This document shows, piece after piece, positions 6,404-9,099 of a DNA stretch of 9,099 nucleotides. The stretch's first letter is position 1. Each line of letters opens with the position of its first letter. Below the pieces are notes generated by a model that ran no database searches, was not told the DNA's origin, and saw nothing but the letters and a program-made list of their open reading frames with translations. This DNA comes from Clostridiales bacterium UBA1446 (GTDB lineage Bacteria; Bacillota; Clostridia; Oscillospirales; Oscillospiraceae), in NCBI GenBank assembly GCA_002329245.1, contig DCTG01000194.1, forward strand, positions 18,785-27,883. Direction: 5' to 3'. The translations under genes and the position numbers were made by a program.

Positions 6404-7744
6404 TCAATAGATGGGGCCGCCGTTCGTGCCGTACTGGCTGCCCCACGGGTTCATAAAATACTCTCTCCAGTTATATTGCGGATTGGATCCGCTCTGGGAG
6501 GGAGGAACGGTATTGGCCGCTTCCGCTTCCGGCGTCTGTTCGTCAAACGTGAGCTTCATCTTAATCGTCTTTCCCGCACGCACGACCGTAAGCTCAACCG
6601 TATCGCCGGCACGATGGGTGTTTTTCAGGGCGATCAGTTCCCCCTGCGAGGTCACTTTGACATCGTCCATTGCCGTGATGATATCGCCTTGCTTCAGTCC
6701 CGCCTTTTCGGCGCAGCTGCCGGCGGCAACGCTGTTTACATAGACCCCTTCCACCAGATTGTATCTCTTCGCGTCGACGCTGCTTACCGTCGCCACCGTA
6801 ATGCCCATATACGGCTTTCCGGTCACATACCCGTGTTCCATGATGTCGGCTACCAGATCGATGACTCTGTTGATGGGAATCGCAAAGCTGAGCCCTTCCA
6901 CGCCGGTGGAGGAATACTTGGCGCTGACGATGCCGACCACTTCCCCGTAGGTGTTGAAGAGGGGCCCGCCCGAGTTTCCTCTGTTCACCGCGCAGTCCGT
7001 TTGAATCATGTTGAAAATGGTCCCGTCGGAGGTGGTGATGGAACGGTTCAGCGCGCTGACGATGCCCGCTGTAAGGGTGAAGGTAAGCTCTCCCAAGGGA
7101 TTGCCGATGGCGGCAACCCCTTCCCCGACCAGCAGGACGTCGGAGCTTCCGATTACGACCGGCGTAATCCCCGTCGCGTCAATTTTGAGCACCGCGATGT
7201 CGTTGTCTTCATCGCCTCCGACATATTTGGCGGTGTACTCCGTGCCGTCGTAGCAAGTCACGTTGATGTTGCTCGCATCCGAAACCACATGGTAGTTGGT
7301 CAGAATGTATCCGTCCGAGGTGATGAAAAAGCCGGACCCCGCCGCGGCCGCGCTTGTCGGTTCGCCGAAGATATTGGTCGTTGTAATCTCCGTGGAAATT
7401 CCGACGGTGGACGCCGCGTATTTTGCATAGATATCGGACAGGGTGAGCTTCTCCCCCGCGTTTTTCACCTGCTGCGTGACGACGCGGCTGCTTTTCAGAA
7501 TCTCCGTCGTACCGCCGGAAGCACCCGCGATGCCGCTTGCAAAATAAAACGCCGTGCCGCCCGCGCCGCCGGCCAAAACACAGGCGAGCGCAACGGCGAT
7601 GATTTTCTTCGCGGCGCGCCTGCGGTTATTTTTCGGCGCGCCCGCGGCCTCTCCCTTCGCCGACTCCTGGAAGCCGGCCGCGTTTATCTGAAGGTGGTTG
7701 CTCTCCGGCTCCTGACGGGAGCGATCCTGATATTCGTAATACAT
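6404..7744 (-). CDS. Membrane-anchored HtrA/DegP-like serine protease
   Basis: This 446-residue HtrA-family protease handles misfolded envelope proteins in this family. The ATG follows AAAGGAG (7754-7760 on the opposite strand) at normal spacing. Residues 1-47 form a hydrophilic cytoplasmic region ending in RRRAAKK. One membrane segment (about 48-70) places the protease outside the membrane. The trypsin-like domain (about 105-300) has the full triad: H152 in NYHVV, D182 in DNDIAVL and S258 in GNSGGPL. A single PDZ domain (about 310-400) starts at PYMGI and includes GVYVNSV and AGLKQGDII. The tail (about 402-446) is low in charge and rich in Asn, Gln, Tyr, Gly and Pro. The layout matches the HtrA/HtrB/YycK group of Firmicutes, which have one anchor and one PDZ. 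It appears to be monocistronic, with a terminator on each side. Confidence 0.93.
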   Translation of the reverse strand: MYYEYQDRSRQEPESNHLQINAAGFQESAKGEAAGAPKNNRRRAAKKIIAVALACVLAGGAGGTAFYFASGIAGASGGTTEILKSSRVVTQQVKNAGEKLTLSDIYAKYAASTVGISTEITTTNIFGEPTSAAAAGSGFFITSDGYILTNYHVVSDASNINVTCYDGTEYTAKYVGGDEDNDIAVLKIDATGITPVVIGSSDVLLVGEGVAAIGNPLGELTFTLTAGIVSALNRSITTSDGTIFNMIQTDCAVNRGNSGGPLFNTYGEVVGIVSAKYSSTGVEGLSFAIPINRVIDLVADIMEHGYVTGKPYMGITVATVSSVDAKRYNLVEGVYVNSVAAGSCAEKAGLKQGDIITAMDDVKVTSQGELIALKNTHRAGDTVELTVVRAGKTIKMKLTFDEQTPEAEAANTVPPSQSGSNPQYNWREYFMNPWGSQYGTNGGPIY

Positions 7745-7780
7745 TCCTATCGGCTCCTTTCCGGTAGTATCTATGTGTCA

Positions 7781-7832
7781 AGTATATCTGCAATATATGT
7801 ATAAATTATGAAGGATTTGAAAAAATTTTTTT
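7781..7832 (-). promoter_or_regulatory. Possible promoter region of the htrA-like gene
   Basis: On the minus strand, TATACT (7781-7786) is a good -10 box about 37 bases before the start codon. The -35 position (about 7804-7809) is poor. An A6T7 tract (7820-7832) just upstream could act as an UP element. A TTGACA exists closer to the gene, but no -10 box fits behind it. The exact start site is therefore uncertain. Confidence 0.4.
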
Positions 7833-7841
7833 AATCAAAAC

Positions 7842-7875
7842 GCGCCGCGAAACCCCTTCTAGGATTCCGCGGCGC
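7842..7875 (-). terminator. Intrinsic terminator of the SpoIIQ-like gene
   Basis: On the minus strand, GCGCCGCGGAA (7875-7865) pairs with TTCGCGGCGC (7851-7842), a 10-bp stem with one bulge. GTTTTGATT follows. It lies about 40 bases after the SpoIIQ-like stop codon and separates that gene from htrA. Confidence 0.8.
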
Positions 7876-7916
7876 AGGCATTTTGAAACGATGATTTTTG
7901 GTGCCTCCCCGCGCCC

Positions 7917-8633
7917 TCAGCGCGCGGGCAGATATTCTTCCGGACTCACCGACAGCCCGTCCCGCAGCATTTCAAAATGCAGATGAGGCGACTGGCTGAT
8001 TTCCGCGATGGCCGTCGCGCCGACCATTCCGATGGTATCCCCCGCGTTCACCATATCCCCCTCTTTTACGGCCGGAACGTCCGCTAGGTTCGAATATACG
8101 CTGCACAGACCGTCCGTATGGGTGATGACGACCGTGGTCCCCATCAGATCGTCCTCATATACCGTGCTGACCTTTCCCGCGCCGGCCGCCTTTACAATAT
8201 CCCCAATTTCCGCGGCAATGTCAATCCCCGAATGGGTGCGCCAATCCCCTAGCGTAACGCTGAAGACCGGCAGATCGACCGAGTATCCGTGAATCACCCC
8301 TCCGGGCACAGGCCAAACCAACGCGGCCGCGGGTTCCGCCCGTTCGGGCGGTTCCTCCACCGGCTTTTCGGGCTCGGTATTCTTTTCCGCTATGGGCGCG
8401 GCGGGAACGACCGGCTCGCCCGGCTCAATGACCGGCTCATCCGGGAGGATAATTTCAGCCGGCCCCGCGACGACGGCGGGTTCCTCCGCCGGCGTGGGTT
8501 CATAATTGGTACGGATCAGAAAATAGCCGGATATTCCGATTGCAACGATGCAAAGGAACAGGGCTATGTAGAAGCCCCGCCCGGCCATAAATTCCGAAAA
8601 CCGATCCTTTCCTTGTCGATTGGATTGCTTCAA
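7917..8633 (-). CDS. SpoIIQ-like M23 (LytM) metallopeptidase
   Basis: This is a 238-residue membrane-anchored M23 protein. I chose the TTG at 8633 because GGAGG (8646-8642) lies eight bases upstream. The in-frame GTG at 8642 overlaps that site, so it is unlikely to be used. After a short charged N-terminus comes one membrane segment (GFYIALFLCIVAIGISGYFL), then a Pro/Glu-rich linker of about 65 residues, then the LytM domain beginning at VWPVPG. Zinc ligands are seen in THSGID (His and Asp) and HLHFE (second His), with a further His in VVITHTDG. The domain thus looks catalytically intact, unlike the Bacillus subtilis SpoIIQ site, which lacks a ligand. SpoIIQ sits in the forespore membrane and pairs with SpoIIIAH across the septum during engulfment. 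The SpoIIQ identity rests on layout and should be tested. A general cell-wall endopeptidase is the alternative. Confidence 0.82.
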   Translation of the reverse strand: MKQSNRQGKDRFSEFMAGRGFYIALFLCIVAIGISGYFLIRTNYEPTPAEEPAVVAGPAEIILPDEPVIEPGEPVVPAAPIAEKNTEPEKPVEEPPERAEPAAALVWPVPGGVIHGYSVDLPVFSVTLGDWRTHSGIDIAAEIGDIVKAAGAGKVSTVYEDDLMGTTVVITHTDGLCSVYSNLADVPAVKEGDMVNAGDTIGMVGATAIAEISQSPHLHFEMLRDGLSVSPEEYLPAR

Positions 8634-8641
8634 AACCAACA

Positions 8642-8669
8642 CCTCCGCGGATATTGTTGACCGCGGAGG
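8642..8669 (-). promoter_or_regulatory. Perfect 9-bp inverted repeat covering the ribosome site
   Basis: CCTCCGCGG (8642-8650 on the plus strand) and CCGCGGAGG (8661-8669) are perfect complements around a 10-base loop. In minus-strand RNA the second arm contains GGAGG, the ribosome site for the TTG start at 8633, paired to CCTCC. If the transcript starts upstream of 8669, this hairpin would hide the ribosome site. Confidence 0.6.
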
Positions 8670-8682
8670 CGCCGCTTATACA
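8653..8682 (-). promoter_or_regulatory. Candidate sporulation or vegetative promoter of the SpoIIQ-like gene
   Basis: On the minus strand, TGTATA (8682-8677) is followed after 14 bases by GGTCAACAAT (8662-8653). The spacing and the GG start resemble forespore sigma-F promoters, but several -10 positions do not match. TATAAG (8680-8675) could instead be a vegetative -10 box with a poor -35. Neither reading is secure. Confidence 0.3.
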
Positions 8683-8687
8683 TATAT

Positions 8688-8709
8688 TTGGAAAAAACTT
8701 GGAAAAAAC
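8688..8709. repeat. Tandem 11-bp A-tract repeat
   Basis: TTGGAAAAAAC occurs twice back to back (8688-8698 and 8699-8709) with no mismatch. The A6 runs are spaced 11 bp apart, close to one DNA turn, which favours intrinsic bending. The repeat lies upstream of the SpoIIQ-like promoter region. It also supplies the T-run of a possible terminator for the HAD gene. Confidence 0.75.
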
Positions 8710-8747
8710 CGGCCTTCTTTCGGTCGCTTCTCCCGCCTGACCGCCGG
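8703..8747 (-). terminator. Possible terminator of the HAD phosphatase gene
   Basis: On the minus strand, CCGGC plus GGTC pair with GACC and GCCGG (9 bp, interrupted by an 8-base bulge). Six T residues follow (8708-8703). The fold is imperfect, but it is correctly placed about 45 bases after the stop. Confidence 0.4.
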
Positions 8748-8790
8748 ATCTCCGCTCCGGTTTTCTATGGCCGCTTCCCGCGGGAGGGGT

Positions 8791-9099
8791 TCAAAGCCCC
8801 GTCGACGCAAGCCAGGAAGAAAGCTCAAACAGGTCGGAAGCGATCCGCTTGCAAGGAAACGCATGAAACGCGGCCGCTTCGGTCGTCCCGGTGGTAACGG
8901 CGGCGAAATCCGTCCCCGCGCGCAGGGCGGCTTCGGCGTCGAGCAGGGTATCTCCGATAAAAAGGGTTTCCCCGGGGACGACGTGAAGGCGGTCCATCGC
9001 AAACAGAAGCCCTTCCGGGTCCGGCTTGTGGGCGGCGACATCCTCGCTTCCGACGATGCAGGAAAAAAGCCGCTCTAAGGAAAAGCGGCGAAAGATCGC
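8791..9099 (-). CDS. HAD-family phosphatase, C-terminal part (5' truncated by window edge)
   Basis: The reading frame is open from the right edge to TGA at 8793-8791, giving 102 visible residues. The ATG at 8997 is an internal Met. Visible HAD motifs are GSEDVAAHKPDPEG, carrying the motif III Lys, and IGDTLLDAEAALRAG, carrying the motif IV Asp residues that bind magnesium. This resembles the C-terminal half of phosphoglycolate phosphatase/beta-phosphoglucomutase-type enzymes (usually about 210-230 residues), which hydrolyse small cytoplasmic phosphate esters. The nucleophile motif and cap domain lie outside the window, so the substrate cannot be judged. The gene points toward the SpoIIQ-like gene, but a possible terminator and about 150 bases lie between them, so cotranscription is doubtful. 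Confidence 0.88.
   Translation of the reverse strand, partial: AIFRRFSLERLFSCIVGSEDVAAHKPDPEGLLFAMDRLHVVPGETLFIGDTLLDAEAALRAGTDFAAVTTGTTEAAAFHAFPCKRIASDLFELSSWLASTGL

Noticed and set aside
7772..7793. TTGACA on the minus strand close to the htrA-like start as a -35 box
   Set aside because: A -10 box 17 bases further on would fall on the ribosome site, leaving almost no leader. A nearby TTGCAG/GATACT pair with a 16-base spacer has the same problem.
6365..7804. Long open frame of 479 codons on the plus strand
   Set aside because: It is antisense to the htrA-like gene, whose catalytic motifs are complete. The product is an Arg/His/Gly/Asp-rich shadow with no recognisable domain. It starts inside the terminator hairpin region.
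8676..9041. Minus-strand frame of 121 codons overlapping the HAD gene
   Set aside because: It is in a different frame from the HAD motifs, is rich in Pro, Arg and Ser, and passes through the possible terminator. The HAD frame explains this DNA.

Overview
The window looks like chromosomal DNA of a high-GC, spore-forming Firmicute, most likely a Clostridia member of the gut Oscillospiraceae type. This is inferred from a canonical T-box leader, strong AGGAGG-type ribosome binding sites, sigma-A style promoters, a CvpA protein, a membrane-anchored HtrA protease and a SpoIIQ-like M23 protein. No rRNA, tRNA, CRISPR array, insertion sequence or phage gene was seen. Codon use and GC content look even throughout.

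Layout, plus strand. Bases 1-968 carry the 3' half of an adenine deaminase gene. It is followed after a GC-rich intergenic hairpin by a second amidohydrolase (1044-2414) of the SAH/MTA deaminase-chlorohydrolase family. The pair reads as a purine or nucleoside deamination unit and ends at a strong hairpin (2465-2492). A sigma-A promoter (2572-2600) then drives a CvpA-family membrane protein (2642-3310). Thirteen bases after its stop codon lies a near-consensus promoter (3323-3351) for a T-box riboswitch (about 3358-3650). The T-box precedes an 843-residue fusion protein (3799-6330): an N-terminal xylose isomerase-like TIM barrel joined to a complete ACSF2/YngI-type acyl-CoA ligase. This unit ends at a 15-bp hairpin shared with the convergent gene.

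Layout, minus strand, right to left. The C-terminal part of a HAD-family phosphatase enters from the right edge (8791-9099). Next is a SpoIIQ-like M23 peptidase (7917-8633, TTG start), then its terminator (7842-7875), then an HtrA-like serine protease with one membrane anchor and one PDZ domain (6404-7744).

The most notable element is the T-box in front of the TIM barrel-acyl-CoA ligase fusion. T-boxes normally sense uncharged tRNA and control aminoacyl-tRNA synthetases, amino-acid biosynthesis or amino-acid transport. Here one appears to control a fusion enzyme of unknown substrate, which links that enzyme to amino-acid supply. Extra hairpins between the T-box terminator and the start codon, and a ribosome-site hairpin in front of the SpoIIQ-like gene, are further unexplained structure.
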